Origin: Psychrobacter sp. 5A.1
Lineage (GTDB): Bacteria; Pseudomonadota; Gammaproteobacteria; Pseudomonadales; Moraxellaceae
Assembly: GCF_030407455.1 (NCBI RefSeq)
Contig: NZ_JASDDJ010000015.1
Location: 1 to 59,757, forward strand
Reading direction: 5' to 3'
Length of the DNA: 59,757 nucleotides
A program made the position numbers and the translations under genes. The notes under the pieces are model-generated. The model did no database searches and was not told the origin of the DNA. It saw only the letters and a list, made by a program, of their open reading frames with translations. Positions 1 through 10,655 of the stretch are shown here, in pieces (the first letter of the stretch is position 1; every line of letters begins with the position of its first letter).

Positions 1-841
1 CAAGGCTGGATGGAGAATAATTTACCTAAACTGTTCTATGATATGGGTTGTACTAGTTTTATTGTGGATTGACTATATACAGTTTGATAATCACCAGGAA
101 ATTGTTCAAAAGGGCTGGGTTTATGAAATGAATTTTTCTTATGCTCGCTCGAGTTTAATACGCATTGTCACTACAGTCGCTTCTGTTTTAATGATTAGTA
201 GCTTTCCGTTTGCGCTCTACTTAATGTTTACTTTCGAAACCTTCATACCCATATTAATTATCTTAATAATCACTATTATATTTTTAGCACAGCTAACTGA
301 AAAGCCTCAGACTATTTTGAAAAATATTAATTGGATAGAGCAAGGTACTGTTCAAATACAAGAAGGTCAATTAGATTTCACGCTAAGTAATAAATTACAT
401 AGCATATCTTTAGCAGATGTAAAAAGATATCAATGTCATCAATGCATTGGTACTAGGACTTCTGTTTTTGCTAAAGCTGTTAAAATTATTATAAAAATGA
501 AAGACAGTTCTGAACTTTATTTTTATCAATCTACTAAGCTTGATGCAGATGTAGGTCCTTTATTTAATATGGGTCATGTGATTATCGCTGCCTTACCAGA
601 TAGTTTCGAAAAAATTAATAGAGGTGCATGGCTACATACTAGAAAGACAACTCATTATGCAAATATATCAACTGTACTCACTGTGTTATTTCTTATAGCT
701 CTTGTAATCTGTTCTAAGATAGAGGTTGGTATGGCATTCGTATTATTACCCATTGTGACTACGCCCCGTTTAATGCTTTTTGTACTAAAATCTGAAAAAA
801 ACTTAAACACAAACATTGTTTATGTCAATAAAGATAAATAG
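1..841 (+). CDS. Membrane protein of unknown function, 5' end outside window
   Basis: The frame is open from the first bases of the window, with no stop before the first visible ATG at 38, so the gene probably begins upstream and is partial here. The visible 267 residues have a hydrophobic stretch at the very start, a pair of membrane segments at about residues 39-85, a soluble middle part of about 110 residues, and a final membrane pair near residues 210-250. I recognise no family. The middle part contains a CHQC motif (residues 132-135). It is followed by about 190 bases of AT-rich intergenic DNA and then the 3' end of metH on the other strand, so it is convergent with metH. Function unknown. 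Confidence 0.6.
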   Translation, partial: KAGWRIIYLNCSMIWVVLVLLWIDYIQFDNHQEIVQKGWVYEMNFSYARSSLIRIVTTVASVLMISSFPFALYLMFTFETFIPILIILIITIIFLAQLTEKPQTILKNINWIEQGTVQIQEGQLDFTLSNKLHSISLADVKRYQCHQCIGTRTSVFAKAVKIIIKMKDSSELYFYQSTKLDADVGPLFNMGHVIIAALPDSFEKINRGAWLHTRKTTHYANISTVLTVLFLIALVICSKIEVGMAFVLLPIVTTPRLMLFVLKSEKNLNTNIVYVNKDK

Positions 842-1032
842 TTCTTAGAGTTGTTAAATTGATTTATCATAATATCTATACTCATAATTTAAAATTTACT
901 CCAAAATCACATCGTAACCATAAAATCACTTATATAAAGTAAATTATAACTCTATAAAAAACAGCTTACCCATATTAAGTGAGTAAGCCAAAAAATAACT
1001 ATTAGGTGTCTATAATTGCATTAGCTAATCCA

Positions 1033-4000
1033 CTACAAATTCGGATTCAGCCACTTCTCAGCAGTTTTTATATCCCAGCCTTTACGCTCAGCATAACTCT
1101 CTAACTGGTCACGACTGATTTTACCGACGTTGAAGTATTCACTATCAGGATGCGAGTAATAGAATCCGCTGACCGATGATGCAGGCCACATCGCATAGCT
1201 TTCAGTCAAAGTCGTACCGATTGCATCTACCGTACCGAGCCAGTCAAACAATTTGCCTTTTTCCGTATGCTCAGGACAAGCAGGGTAGCCAGGTGCAGGG
1301 CGGATACCGACGTATTTTTCTTTAATCATCTCATCATTAGTGAGTGACTCAGTCGGCTGATAGCCCCAATACTCTTTACGGATGAGCTGATGCAGATGCT
1401 CGGCAAATGCTTCAGCTAAACGGTCAGACAGTGCCTGTACCATGATGGCATTATAGTCATCACCTGCCGCTTTATATTGTTCAGCGAGTGTTTCTGTACC
1501 AACGATAGAGACGGTAAAGCCGCCCAAGTGATCGGTATGGGTGTCCGATGGCGAGATGAAGTCTGCCAAGCTAAAGTTCGGCTTGCCACTGGCTTTGTCG
1601 CTTTGCTGACGTAAGTGTTCAAACTGATAGGTCGGTTTGCCACCATCAGCAGGCGTATTGTCATAGACCGTAACCGTATCGGCACCAGTACGGCGCGCTG
1701 GCATCAGTTTAAAGACGCCTTTGGCCACGAGTGATTTCTCATCGATCATTTTTTGCATCAGCTCATTGGCATTATCAAATAAATCTCGTGCCGCTTCGCC
1801 AACCACATCGTCTTGCAAGATTTTCGGATACTTACCGACCAGTCCCCAAGAGATAAAGAACGGCGTCCAATCGATATATGGCAGTAGGTTGGTGATAGGG
1901 TAATCATCCAATATCACTTGGCCTAACTTATTAGGCACTGGTGGCACGTAGTTTTCCCAATCATATTGAAAGCCAATCTTGACCGAGTTCGCATAAGAGA
2001 TCTTAGCCGCTTTTGGCTGACGCTTGGCCAGACGCTCACGTACCTTGGCATAATCTTCGCGTGTCTCATCGATTAGCGCTTGACGATGCTCTTTTGATAG
2101 CAGCTTGGTGACCACCCCGACCGAGCGTGAGGCGTCTGTGACGTAGATGACACCATCGTTTTGATATTGCGGCTCAACCTTGACCGCAGTATGCGCTTTA
2201 GACGTCGTTGCACCGCCGATCATGAGTGGTAGCGTCATGCCGCGCTCTTGCATTTGCTTGGCGACATAGACCATTTCATCGAGACTTGGGGTAATCAAGC
2301 CAGACAGGCCGATGATATCGACTTTTTCTGCAATGGCGGTATCGAGGATTTTTTCACAAGGGACCATCACACCCAAATCGACAATGTCGTAGCCATTACA
2401 GCCAAGTACCACGCCGACGATGTTTTTACCGATATCATGCACGTCACCTTTGACGGTCGCCATCAGGATTTTACCTTTGACTTCGCCTTCGACTTTTTCG
2501 GCTTCGATATACGGGTTTAGCCACGCAACAGATTGTTTCATCACGCGGGCAGATTTCACGACTTGCGGTAAGAACATTTTACCAGCACCGAATAAATCAC
2601 CGACGATATTCATACCGTCCATGAGTGGGCCTTCGATGACTTCTAGCGGCTTGGGATATTTCTCCCACGCTTCTTTGGTATCGGCTTCGATAAAGGTGGT
2701 AATACCTTTTACTAGCGCATGGGCAATACGGGCTTCGACGGTGCCTTCACGCCAGCTCATGTCGACCGTGCTTTCTTTTTTCTTGCCACCGTCTTGATAG
2801 TTTTCAGCCGCTGTCATTAGGCGTTCAGTCGCGTCTTGACCTGTTTCGCCTTGATTGCGGTTGAGCATGACATCTTCGATAGCGTCACGCGCTTCCTTTG
2901 GAATATCATCATATAGCTCAAGCATGGCAGGGTTGACGATACCCATGGTCAGGCCATTGGTAATCGCATGAAATAGGAAAACGGAGTTGATGGCTTCACG
3001 AATCGGGTTACCACGGAAACTAAACGACACGTTAGACACACCGCCCGACACCATAGCATTGGGTAAGTTATCTGTAATCCACTTAGTGGCATTGATGAAA
3101 TCAGCACCGTAGTTGTTGTGCTCAGTGATACCAGTGGCAACGGCAAAAATGTTCGGGTCAAAGATAATATCTTCAGAAGGGAAACCGACTTCGTTAACCA
3201 ACACATCATAGCTGCGCTGACAGATTTGGATTTTACGCTCATAAGTATCTGCTTGACCATCTTCATCAAATGCCATGACGATAACGGCGGCACCATAGCG
3301 CATACACAGTTTGGCGCGCTCGACAAACTCAGCATGACCTTCTTTTAGTGATATAGAGTTGACGACAGATTTGCCCTGCGTGCGTTTTAGGCCTTCTTCG
3401 ATGATGTCCCATTTAGAAGAGTCAATCATGAGCGGTACGCGGCTGATATCTGGCTCGCCTGATACCAAGTTGATGAAATGAATCATCGCTTGCTTGGAGT
3501 CGAGCATGCCCTCATCCATGTTGATATCGACGATCTGCGCGCCGCCTTCAACCTGATCGCGAGCGACATCGAGCGCTTCGGTATAGGCTTCCGTTTTAAT
3601 CAAGCGTAAGAACTTTTTAGAGCCTGTCACGTTGGTACGTTCACCCACGTTGACGAATAAGCTGTCTGCTGTGATGGTAAATGGCTCAAGTCCAGACAAG
3701 CGGCAGGCAGGGGCGATTTCAGGAATCACACGCGGCGCATAGTTTTTCACCATATTCGCGATTTGACGGATATGTTCTGGTGTCGTACCACAACAGCCGC
3801 CTACGATGTTTAAGATACCTGCCTTTGCAAAGCCTTCTAGTAATGCTGTCGTCTCATCAGCCGTTTCATCATATTCACCAAACTCATTGGGTAGACCTGC
3901 GTTTGGATGCGCTGACACATAAGTATTGGCAATATTAGATAGCGTTTGAATGTGTGGACGCAGCGCATCGGCACCAAGCGCACAGTTGAAGCCAACCGAT

Positions 4001-4827
4001 AATGGTTTGGCGTGGCGAATTGAGTTATAAAATGCTTCAGCCGTTTGCCCTGATAAGGTACGACCTGACGCATCAGTAATCGTACCCGAAATCATAATCG
4101 GTAATTCAAAGCCGATATCTTCAAACACGCCAGTAATGGCAAAAATCGCTGCTTTGGCATTGAGTGTATCAAAAATCGTCTCGATTAGGATAAGATCGAC
4201 ACCGCCTTCTATCAAGCACAAGGTCGCTTCACGATAGTTGAGTACTAATTCATCAAAGGTGATATTACGAAACGCAGGATCATTGACATCAGGTGATAGC
4301 GAGCAAGTACGTGAGGTAGGGCCTACGACACCAGCGACGAAACGAGGCTTATCAGGTGTCTTGGCAGTGAACGCATCTGCTGCACTGCGGGCAAGTTGAG
4401 CTGCCGTTTTATTTAGCTCAGGTACCAAATACTGCATATCGTAGTCGGCCATGGATAGACGCGTACCGTTGAAGCTATTGGTCTCGATGATATCCGCGCC
4501 AGCAGTCAAATGGTCGTTATGGATGTCTATAATCATTTGTGGTTGCGAGAGTACGAGCAAGTCATTATTGCCGCGCACATCTTGGTCTATATCCGCAAAA
4601 CGCTCACCACGATAATCTGCTTCTTCTAATTTATAGGTTTGAATCTGCGTACCCATCGCCCCGTCTAACATCAAAATTCTTGAGGCCATTTGCTCAGTGA
4701 TACGTGCTCGCGCAGTTCGTTGCTGCTCTTCAAAAGGGAATACAGCAGGTGGCGTCAGTATAAAGTCATCAGCAGATTGTGATGAGTGAGAAGTGGCATC
4801 AGTGTTTGAAGTCATTGTTTGAGTCAT
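1033..4827 (-). CDS. metH: Cobalamin-dependent methionine synthase
   Basis: Transfers a methyl group from methyltetrahydrofolate to homocysteine through cobalamin in the cytoplasm. All four MetH modules are visible in order: the homocysteine-binding domain with LDGAMGTQ near the start and the zinc-ligand GGCCGTTP (two Cys near residue 345), the pterin-binding domain with [12 protein letters not shown], the B12 cap and binding domain with DVHDIGKN supplying the cobalt-ligand His (near residue 797), and the C-terminal reactivation domain with [12 protein letters not shown]. The length of about 1264 residues fits the family (about 1230). The frame is open to 4878, but that end would use TTG and adds a low-complexity leader, so I use the ATG at 4827; the ATG at 4815 is also possible. 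I looked for a cobalamin riboswitch upstream and saw no convincing B12 box. Monocistronic. Confidence 0.96.
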   Translation of the reverse strand: MTQTMTSNTDATSHSSQSADDFILTPPAVFPFEEQQRTARARITEQMASRILMLDGAMGTQIQTYKLEEADYRGERFADIDQDVRGNNDLLVLSQPQMIIDIHNDHLTAGADIIETNSFNGTRLSMADYDMQYLVPELNKTAAQLARSAADAFTAKTPDKPRFVAGVVGPTSRTCSLSPDVNDPAFRNITFDELVLNYREATLCLIEGGVDLILIETIFDTLNAKAAIFAITGVFEDIGFELPIMISGTITDASGRTLSGQTAEAFYNSIRHAKPLSVGFNCALGADALRPHIQTLSNIANTYVSAHPNAGLPNEFGEYDETADETTALLEGFAKAGILNIVGGCCGTTPEHIRQIANMVKNYAPRVIPEIAPACRLSGLEPFTITADSLFVNVGERTNVTGSKKFLRLIKTEAYTEALDVARDQVEGGAQIVDINMDEGMLDSKQAMIHFINLVSGEPDISRVPLMIDSSKWDIIEEGLKRTQGKSVVNSISLKEGHAEFVERAKLCMRYGAAVIVMAFDEDGQADTYERKIQICQRSYDVLVNEVGFPSEDIIFDPNIFAVATGITEHNNYGADFINATKWITDNLPNAMVSGGVSNVSFSFRGNPIREAINSVFLFHAITNGLTMGIVNPAMLELYDDIPKEARDAIEDVMLNRNQGETGQDATERLMTAAENYQDGGKKKESTVDMSWREGTVEARIAHALVKGITTFIEADTKEAWEKYPKPLEVIEGPLMDGMNIVGDLFGAGKMFLPQVVKSARVMKQSVAWLNPYIEAEKVEGEVKGKILMATVKGDVHDIGKNIVGVVLGCNGYDIVDLGVMVPCEKILDTAIAEKVDIIGLSGLITPSLDEMVYVAKQMQERGMTLPLMIGGATTSKAHTAVKVEPQYQNDGVIYVTDASRSVGVVTKLLSKEHRQALIDETREDYAKVRERLAKRQPKAAKISYANSVKIGFQYDWENYVPPVPNKLGQVILDDYPITNLLPYIDWTPFFISWGLVGKYPKILQDDVVGEAARDLFDNANELMQKMIDEKSLVAKGVFKLMPARRTGADTVTVYDNTPADGGKPTYQFEHLRQQSDKASGKPNFSLADFISPSDTHTDHLGGFTVSIVGTETLAEQYKAAGDDYNAIMVQALSDRLAEAFAEHLHQLIRKEYWGYQPTESLTNDEMIKEKYVGIRPAPGYPACPEHTEKGKLFDWLGTVDAIGTTLTESYAMWPASSVSGFYYSHPDSEYFNVGKISRDQLESYAERKGWDIKTAEKWLNPNL

Positions 4828-5369
4828 AGGTGTGCTGCTTATATCGTAATTATTAAAAAAAGAAGGAATAACAAACAAGTAGGGTGCAGCGTCTCATAAA
4901 GAGACCCGCAAATTCACTTTATTTTAGCATGAAACGTTTGCCATATAGGGATACTGCATATTCCTCTTTGGCAATAGATAAACCAGAGACGTGCTAAGTA
5001 ACAAATTAGAATATGAGAGTCTATTTCATAAAATAGATTGGCACAAATGAATATCATTTCGCTCATCGATTACATAAAGCTTTTCTTTTGCAAATGAAAG
5101 CCAACGCTTATGCTCAGAAGTCAGACAGAATTTACACCCATACCACAAAAAGTTGCGCAAAGGCCAATTGATAAAGATTACTCACATGTTAATTTAATTT
5201 TAGAAATACAAAGGCTTTGTAAGACTTACTTATAAATATAGGCTCATTTATTAGGGCGTGTTCTGGTTCAAATAAACGGCATGTCCTAGCAGGCAGACGG
5301 CTCTGTAAAACAGCAATATTATTATCGAAAATACCATCATTGAAAAACATCATCATTAAGGAAAACACT
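4828..5369. other. Intergenic region between metH and fasciclin gene
   Basis: About 540 bases holding the divergent control regions of metH (minus) and the first fasciclin gene (plus). I see no riboswitch and no further credible gene; the open frames here are antisense shadows. A solitary GGGCGTGTTCT at about 5254 resembles a MITE end, but no matching second end was found. Confidence 0.5.
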
Positions 5370-5927
5370 ATGAAACTTACTAAGATTGCTACCATCGGTA
5401 CACTGGCGATTTCAATTGCGGGACTAAGTGCTTGTAATAATATGATGCCAGCAAAAAGCGCAGATATGAAGGCGCCGACCCACAGCCAAAAGAGTATGGC
5501 TAAGATGAATGTCGTACAGGTTGCCCAAAGCAACCCTGATTTTTCGGTGTTGGTAGAAGCCGTGCAAGCCGCTGGTTTAGCAGGTATGTTGTCTGATCCT
5601 AACGCTCACTATACGGTGTTTGCACCAACCAATGCAGCCTTTATGGAGGCATTGCAAGAGACCGGCATGACCAAAGCGCAACTGTTTGCGAATAAGCCGT
5701 TATTGACCAAAGTATTGGGATATCACGTGATCAGCAGTGATATGGCCATATATGCCAAAGATGTTAAGCCTGGTAACGTCATGACCGCTAGCAAAGACAC
5801 GTTAATGGTAACTAAAGAAGGCAAGTTGATGGATGAAAACGGCCGCACAGCAAGTATCTTGAAGACCGATATCGCCGCTAATAATGGCGTTGTCCATGTC
5901 ATCGATAAAGTCTTGTTGCCTAAATAA
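5370..5927 (+). CDS. Fasciclin (FAS1) domain lipoprotein
   Basis: Predicted secreted or outer-membrane-anchored FAS1 protein of 185 residues. A lipoprotein signal with lipobox LSAC lies within the first 25 residues. One FAS1 domain follows, with the H1-type motif YTVFAPTNAAF and the H2-type motif NNGVVHVIDKVLLP at the very C-terminus. The start is the ATG at 5370 because AAGGA lies just upstream; the frame is open back to 5340, but without a ribosome site. FAS1 domains are usually linked to adhesion or matrix binding, but the bacterial role is poorly known. A second FAS1 lipoprotein lies 500 bases downstream, with a MITE between them. Confidence 0.88.
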   Translation: MKLTKIATIGTLAISIAGLSACNNMMPAKSADMKAPTHSQKSMAKMNVVQVAQSNPDFSVLVEAVQAAGLAGMLSDPNAHYTVFAPTNAAFMEALQETGMTKAQLFANKPLLTKVLGYHVISSDMAIYAKDVKPGNVMTASKDTLMVTKEGKLMDENGRTASILKTDIAANNGVVHVIDKVLLPK

Positions 5928-5953
5928 GTATTAACTGAGATTGCAAGACTAAG

Positions 5954-5999
5954 CAGCCATTGTTTGTAATAATTTCATTATCAGGCAATGGCTGTTTTA
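5954..5999 (+). terminator. Probable terminator of first fasciclin gene
   Basis: Nine-base perfect inverted repeat CAGCCATTG / CAATGGCTG with a 23-base loop, followed by TTTT. The long loop makes this only moderately convincing. Confidence 0.5.
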
Positions 6000-6167
6000 G
6001 GGTTTGGAGTCTTAGCAACTCAATCGTTGATTGGTCTGGCATTCATTATACAAGCAAACAATAGTATATACGTGATAGATACAGTGTCGCTACCTAAGTA
6101 AATACCAATTAAAAACTAAATAGTTAGACTGAGAGCTATCAATATAACGGGATTAAATACCATTACT

Positions 6168-6339
6168 AGGGCGTGTCCTCATTTTAAACGAGTGTCCTCT
6201 AAATGGGCTAAAAACAGCTAAATTTTGCCAAATATCGTCAAATAGTTGGTCAATATCTCGATATTATCTGCACTATTTTCCTCGTTTGACGGCAATTTAT
6301 CTCATTTTTATCACCATTTTTAAAATGAGAACACGCCCT
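6168..6339 (-). mobile_element. 172-bp MITE-like element, copy 1
   Basis: Non-coding element with ends AGGGCGTGTCCTC and GAGAACACGCCCT in inverted orientation, flanked by T and A so that the insertion site reads CTA...TAA. It matches the elements at 11854 and 47741 in length (172 bp) and in most of its interior, but lies in the opposite orientation. Its left end here (right end in the other copies) differs: a repeat of the terminal sequence replaces the unique sequence ATAACTATCGATTGAATT. No transposase is present, so it would need one supplied in trans; a TA-type target suggests an IS5-group relative, which is inference. Confidence 0.8.
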
Positions 6340-6445
6340 AAATAATTGATAAATTTATCACTAATCGGTCGCCATTATATTTATTAACAGTTATTGGTAT
6401 TAAGTAAACCTCTTAATCGATTATTTATCTCATAAGGAATTACCT

Positions 6446-7051
6446 ATGTTAAAGAAAAACTTATTGTCTATCGCAGTCGTAACCGCAGCCATGTCATTAG
6501 CGGCATGTAACGACACTGAAACCGTGGCAGAGCCAACCGAGCCTGAAGCTACTGAAGAGATGGCAGTTGAGCCAGTCGCTGAGACTGACGCCGTCGAAGC
6601 AGAGCCAGTGGCCGAGATGGACATGGAAGCGACGCAAACCATCACTGAAATAGCCGCTGCCAATGAAAATCTAACTATCTTAACGGCTGCGCTAAAAGCC
6701 GCTGGTCTAAATACCATGCTAATGGAAGAAACCAAGCATACGGTGTTTGCCCCAACTGATGATGCCTTTGCGCCTGCATTAGAAAAGCTTGGCGTGACCA
6801 AAGAAGAGCTATTAGCAAATACAGAGTTGCTAAAGAAAGTCCTTCCTTATCATGTATTGGCCATGGAAGTGAACGCTGCTGATATCCCTTACGGTACTGA
6901 GATCGAAACAGCGAACGGCAAAACCATCACTATCAGTGAAGACAACGTAATTACTGATGCGACTGGTAACACGGCTAACATCACTGGCACAGATATCATG
7001 GCAACGAATGGTGTGGTTCATACTATCGATGCAGTATTAATGCCTGAGTAA
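6446..7051 (+). CDS. Fasciclin (FAS1) domain lipoprotein with acidic linker
   Basis: 201 residues. The signal peptide ends in lipobox LAAC at about residues 18-21, followed by a long acidic linker rich in Glu, Pro, Thr and Ala (residues 25-60) and one FAS1 domain with the motifs TVFAPTDDAF and ATNGVVHTIDAVLMPE. The start has an AAGGA site in the correct place. It is a paralogue of the gene at 5370, with a longer linker that may hold the domain away from the membrane. It has its own terminator downstream and is separated from its paralogue by a MITE, so the two are probably separate units. Confidence 0.9.
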   Translation: MLKKNLLSIAVVTAAMSLAACNDTETVAEPTEPEATEEMAVEPVAETDAVEAEPVAEMDMEATQTITEIAAANENLTILTAALKAAGLNTMLMEETKHTVFAPTDDAFAPALEKLGVTKEELLANTELLKKVLPYHVLAMEVNAADIPYGTEIETANGKTITISEDNVITDATGNTANITGTDIMATNGVVHTIDAVLMPE

Positions 7052-7096
7052 TTTATAATAATCTATCGTCTATAGTTGATAGATCAGATCGAAGAG

Positions 7097-7122
7097 GCCT
7101 AGCCAGTGAGCTGGGCTTTTTT
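7097..7122 (+). terminator. Rho-independent terminator after second fasciclin gene
   Basis: Seven-base stem GCCTAGC / GCTGGGC (one G-T pair) with a six-base loop, followed by six T. It follows the stop at 7051 by about 45 bases. Confidence 0.8.
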
Positions 7123-7260
7123 GTGTCTGTGATTGTGTCTGTGACTTAATGGCTTTTAGGTCGATGGGTGAAACCTGTAAAATCGCTATTGGTAGGGTAC
7201 TTGGGTTGTCCGCGGTATTCTTATAAAATTGTACGCACTATATAAACAGGCGCCACATAA

Positions 7261-7290
7261 AAAAGCCCGAGACGATGGTCTCGGGCTTTT
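7261..7290 (-). terminator. Strong bidirectional terminator, serves the AlsT-type symporter
   Basis: Perfect 13-base stem AAAAGCCCGAGAC / GTCTCGGGCTTTT around a GATG loop, with A-rich and T-rich sides, so it can work in both directions. It lies about 45 bases beyond the symporter stop codon. Confidence 0.9.
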
Positions 7291-7335
7291 CGCATTCAAT
7301 TAGTAAGATTGAGCAAGCATCACATTAAAAATATA

Positions 7336-8883
7336 TTACACATTATCTTTATGTAGTGGATCTGCTTTCATGCTTTTTTGCTGTGCTAAATGACGCTCTT
7401 CCCAATACGGTGCGTTTTTGATACCGAATTTAGCAGGATCAAAGCTATAGCGTGTTACACCAGCTTTACGCTGAGCTTCATAGTCTTTAAGCATGGTAAG
7501 TGTTGGACGAGCCACGATGAAGATGACCAAGATACCAACAATGTTAAGCCAAGCCATAAGACCAACACCGATATCACCGATTGCCCAGATGTAACCAGCT
7601 GAGTTTAGACCACCGTAAGCAACCATCGCCATGATCAATATTTTTACTAAGAATAGCCCTGTTTTATTTGCACCGCGACCGAGGAAGCGAGTCAAGTAAG
7701 CCACGTTTACTTCAGCGATGTAGTAGTAAGCCAAAATCGTCGTAAAGGCAAAGAAGAATACAGCGATTGCGATAAAGACATTACCAAACGTACCGTATAC
7801 AGATTCCATTGCCATTTGCGTAAAGGCAGGGGCATTGATTTCAGTAGCAGCGGCGACGTTCTGTACGATGAACTGACCATCTGGTAATGTACCTTGAATG
7901 TTGTACATGCCAGTAGACAAAATCATGAATGCAGTCGCAGAACAAACCAGTAATGTATCAACATATACTGAGAATGCCTGAACCAGACCTTGCTGTGATG
8001 GATGCTCAACTTCAGCAGCAGCAGCAGCGTGAGGACCTGTACCCTGACCAGCTTCGTTAGAGTAAATACCACGTTTTACACCCCAACCGATTGCCGCACC
8101 AAAACCTGCTTGTGCAGTGAATGCATCACCAACGATCATACCAAATACATCTGGGATCAAACTGAAGTTGCTGAACATGATAATTAAGGCTAAAGCAATA
8201 TAGCCTAATGCCATGAAAGGTACGGCAAACTCAGTAAAGGTTGCAATACGCTTAATACCACCAAAGATGATGATACCTAGCACGACTAGGATGATGGCTA
8301 AGCCGACCAAACGCATAGAGCCAACTTCTAGGCCTGCAACGTTCATGATAGTACCTTCGCCCATTACCTGTGCGAATGCATTGATAACACCGTTTGCCTG
8401 TACACCTGGTAAGAACATACCACATGATAAAATAGAAGCGATTGCGAAGAGGATGCCGTACCACTTTTGGCCAAGTGCGCGCTCAAAGTAGTAAGCAGGG
8501 CCGCCGCGATATTCGCCAGTCACCACATCTTTTTCTTTATAGATCTGTGCAAGAGTAGACTCAACGTAGGCAGTAGATGCACCTAGGAAGGCCACGATCC
8601 ACATCCAGAATACAGCACCTGGGCCACCGAAGCCGATAGCAGCAGCTACCCCAGCGATGTTACCCATACCCACACGACCTGCGAGTGAGACGGCAAGTGC
8701 CTGAAATGATGAGATACCTTGAGCACTAGACTTACCAGTGAATAGTAATTTGACCATCTCACCGAATAGGCGTACTTGTACGAAGCGCGTCATAATGGAA
8801 TAGAACAGACCAGCTCCCAAGCAAAGATAGATCAGTGCTGGGCTCCATATAATTCCATTTACTAAGTTAACTAAACTTTCCAT
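7336..8883 (-). CDS. alsT: Alanine/glycine:cation symporter (AGCS family)
   Basis: Inner-membrane sodium-coupled amino acid importer of 515 residues with about ten or eleven hydrophobic segments spread over the whole length. The AGCS family signature region is visible as GVKRGIYSNEAGQGTGPHAA near residues 267-286, together with the early motifs SFQALAVSLAGRVGMGNIAG and GGPGAVFWMW. Length and motifs fit AlsT/DagA. The substrate (Ala, Gly or Gln) cannot be told from the sequence. It is transcribed alone towards a strong terminator, with a long upstream intergenic region. Confidence 0.93.
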   Translation of the reverse strand: MESLVNLVNGIIWSPALIYLCLGAGLFYSIMTRFVQVRLFGEMVKLLFTGKSSAQGISSFQALAVSLAGRVGMGNIAGVAAAIGFGGPGAVFWMWIVAFLGASTAYVESTLAQIYKEKDVVTGEYRGGPAYYFERALGQKWYGILFAIASILSCGMFLPGVQANGVINAFAQVMGEGTIMNVAGLEVGSMRLVGLAIILVVLGIIIFGGIKRIATFTEFAVPFMALGYIALALIIMFSNFSLIPDVFGMIVGDAFTAQAGFGAAIGWGVKRGIYSNEAGQGTGPHAAAAAEVEHPSQQGLVQAFSVYVDTLLVCSATAFMILSTGMYNIQGTLPDGQFIVQNVAAATEINAPAFTQMAMESVYGTFGNVFIAIAVFFFAFTTILAYYYIAEVNVAYLTRFLGRGANKTGLFLVKILIMAMVAYGGLNSAGYIWAIGDIGVGLMAWLNIVGILVIFIVARPTLTMLKDYEAQRKAGVTRYSFDPAKFGIKNAPYWEERHLAQQKSMKADPLHKDNV

Positions 8884-9882
8884 ATTTATATCCCTAGTAC
8901 TGTCTCAAGGTGGCGCTGTCTGCTAAAAGTAAACTAACTGGTTAACTTACTGATTTAAGTTAAGCAGTTAAATTCTCTGTATCGACCCATGTGTACCTTT
9001 TGAGTCTCATACGTGCTTGGCCACCAAGAATGGACTGTTGTTGTCTGTATTTATCCGCCTGAGTCCGTCAGTAATGTCGACTATTTGCACAGTGCTTATC
9101 ATTGACAATATTCAGATCAGTTGCGTTTACTATTATTCTACAACCTCAATGACTGCGGTCTTCTATCATCCTATGATAAGTTCAGATGAATCGTAAGTTG
9201 ACCCGCGGATAAAACAGGCGGTTATATAATTAAATGTCCATCACTATGATGGCATTCAATTTGCTATAAGCTGTCTTGAATGAAAGCATAATTGGTATGA
9301 CGAGTTGAAGCTATTGAGCGAATATTTGACAGTTGATTGATGTTTTCATGTAGAAATCAACGGTTCGCTAATACTAATCAAACTATAAGTCCACTACCAA
9401 ATGTATTCAAACCGTACGGCTACGTAACTGCAATTTGCCATATTTTTGTACTAATTACTAGAAATTTCTTTATCAGCGATAGATATATTCATATTTTATT
9501 CAGCATATAGGTGTGCAATACTTAGAAAACCTATAAATAATTGTTTGCAATTACACAATATTTTAGATAACTGCACTGTCTGGTTCGATTTTTGTTTCAT
9601 TTTTATAGTGATATAAACAAGTTACCGTTTAGGCGGTGCGGTTGTGTTTTGGTAACGTTCAATTGTAAAAGAGCGCCTATCACGCCATTATTAGCACAAG
9701 ATTTTTTAGGTCATATTCTTCATGATACAAGCAATGTCATGCATTTGGTATCATATTAATAGAAGTAAGCCTAGATATAAGGTATATAGAGTGCATGACT
9801 GGCGTATGAATACTGAACGAGAAAAGCTAAAAATTATTAAAAACGTGTTACTAGATATTTATCATTATTAGGAGAAACAACG
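8884..9882. other. 1-kb intergenic region between symporter and lemA
   Basis: Contains the promoters of alsT (minus) and lemA (plus). I see no credible gene and no repeat shared with other parts of the window. The sequence is AT-rich with several short runs that could be promoters, but none that I can assign with confidence. Confidence 0.5.
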
Positions 9883-10512
9883 ATGACGCGTAAATCTATT
9901 ATCAAGCCGATGTTGCTAGCCGCTTTATTGACAACTTCTACCGTTGGTCTAAGCGGCTGTGGATACAACAACCTGCAGGCACAAGATGAGCAAGTGACGG
10001 CTTCATGGTCAGAAGTGGTCAACCAATATCAGCGTCGTTCTGATTTGGTGCCAAACTTGGTCAAAGTCGTACAGCAATATGCCGAGCAAGAGCAGGAGGT
10101 CTTCACCCAAGTGGCGGAGGCTCGCTCACGTGCTGGCGGTATCACCGTGACAGCAGAGGTGCTCAATGATCCAGAAGCGATGGAACGTTATGCGGCAGCG
10201 CAAGAGCAAATGACAGGCGCACTGTCACGTTTGATGGCGGTGTCTGAGCGTTATCCCGATCTAAAATCAGATGGACTGTTTCAGGATTTGCAAGCGCAGT
10301 TAGAAGGTACTGAAAACCGTATCGCTGTTGCGCGTAACCGCTATATCCAAGAAGTGCAGGGATACAACACAACAGTGCGCCAGTTCCCAACCAATATCAC
10401 AGCCAAAGTATTTGGCATGGATACCAAGCCAAACTTTAGTGTGGCCAATGAAGCCGCGATTTCAACCGCACCAAGTGTTGATTTTGGTGACTCTAAAGAA
10501 GCGGCAGAGTAG
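9883..10512 (+). CDS. lemA: LemA family lipoprotein
   Basis: 209 residues. An N-terminal signal ends in lipobox LSGC, followed by the typical LemA helical core with VTASWSEVVNQYQRRSDLVPNLV near residues 40-61 (the LVPNLV box is diagnostic) and a conserved middle containing a long helix of Gln and Arg. AGGAG lies at the right distance from the ATG. LemA proteins are membrane-anchored helical proteins of uncertain function that commonly sit beside TPM-domain genes, as here. It is the first gene of a LemA-TPM-TPM cluster. Confidence 0.93.
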   Translation: MTRKSIIKPMLLAALLTTSTVGLSGCGYNNLQAQDEQVTASWSEVVNQYQRRSDLVPNLVKVVQQYAEQEQEVFTQVAEARSRAGGITVTAEVLNDPEAMERYAAAQEQMTGALSRLMAVSERYPDLKSDGLFQDLQAQLEGTENRIAVARNRYIQEVQGYNTTVRQFPTNITAKVFGMDTKPNFSVANEAAISTAPSVDFGDSKEAAE

Positions 10513-10655
10513 AGCTTGTTGGAGATATACAAAAATAGAGTGGTATATGCCGCTCTATATATTTAGCGGATGACGTAATGAAGGTTGGTTAGCGCCTATA
10601 AATTAGTTAGCGCCTATAAATTTGTAAAAATGTCATTTAAGGTGGTATAGATTAG

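Noticed and set aside
1416..4073. Several open frames inside metH on both strands
   Set aside because: All are shadows of the full-length metH frame, which shows complete domain motifs.
4828..5200. Cobalamin or SAM riboswitch upstream of metH
   Set aside because: No B12 box or SAM-type stem pattern could be seen on the minus strand.
5253..5300. Possible further MITE beginning with GGGCGTGTTCT
   Set aside because: No matching inverted end found downstream and the interior does not match the 172-bp elements.
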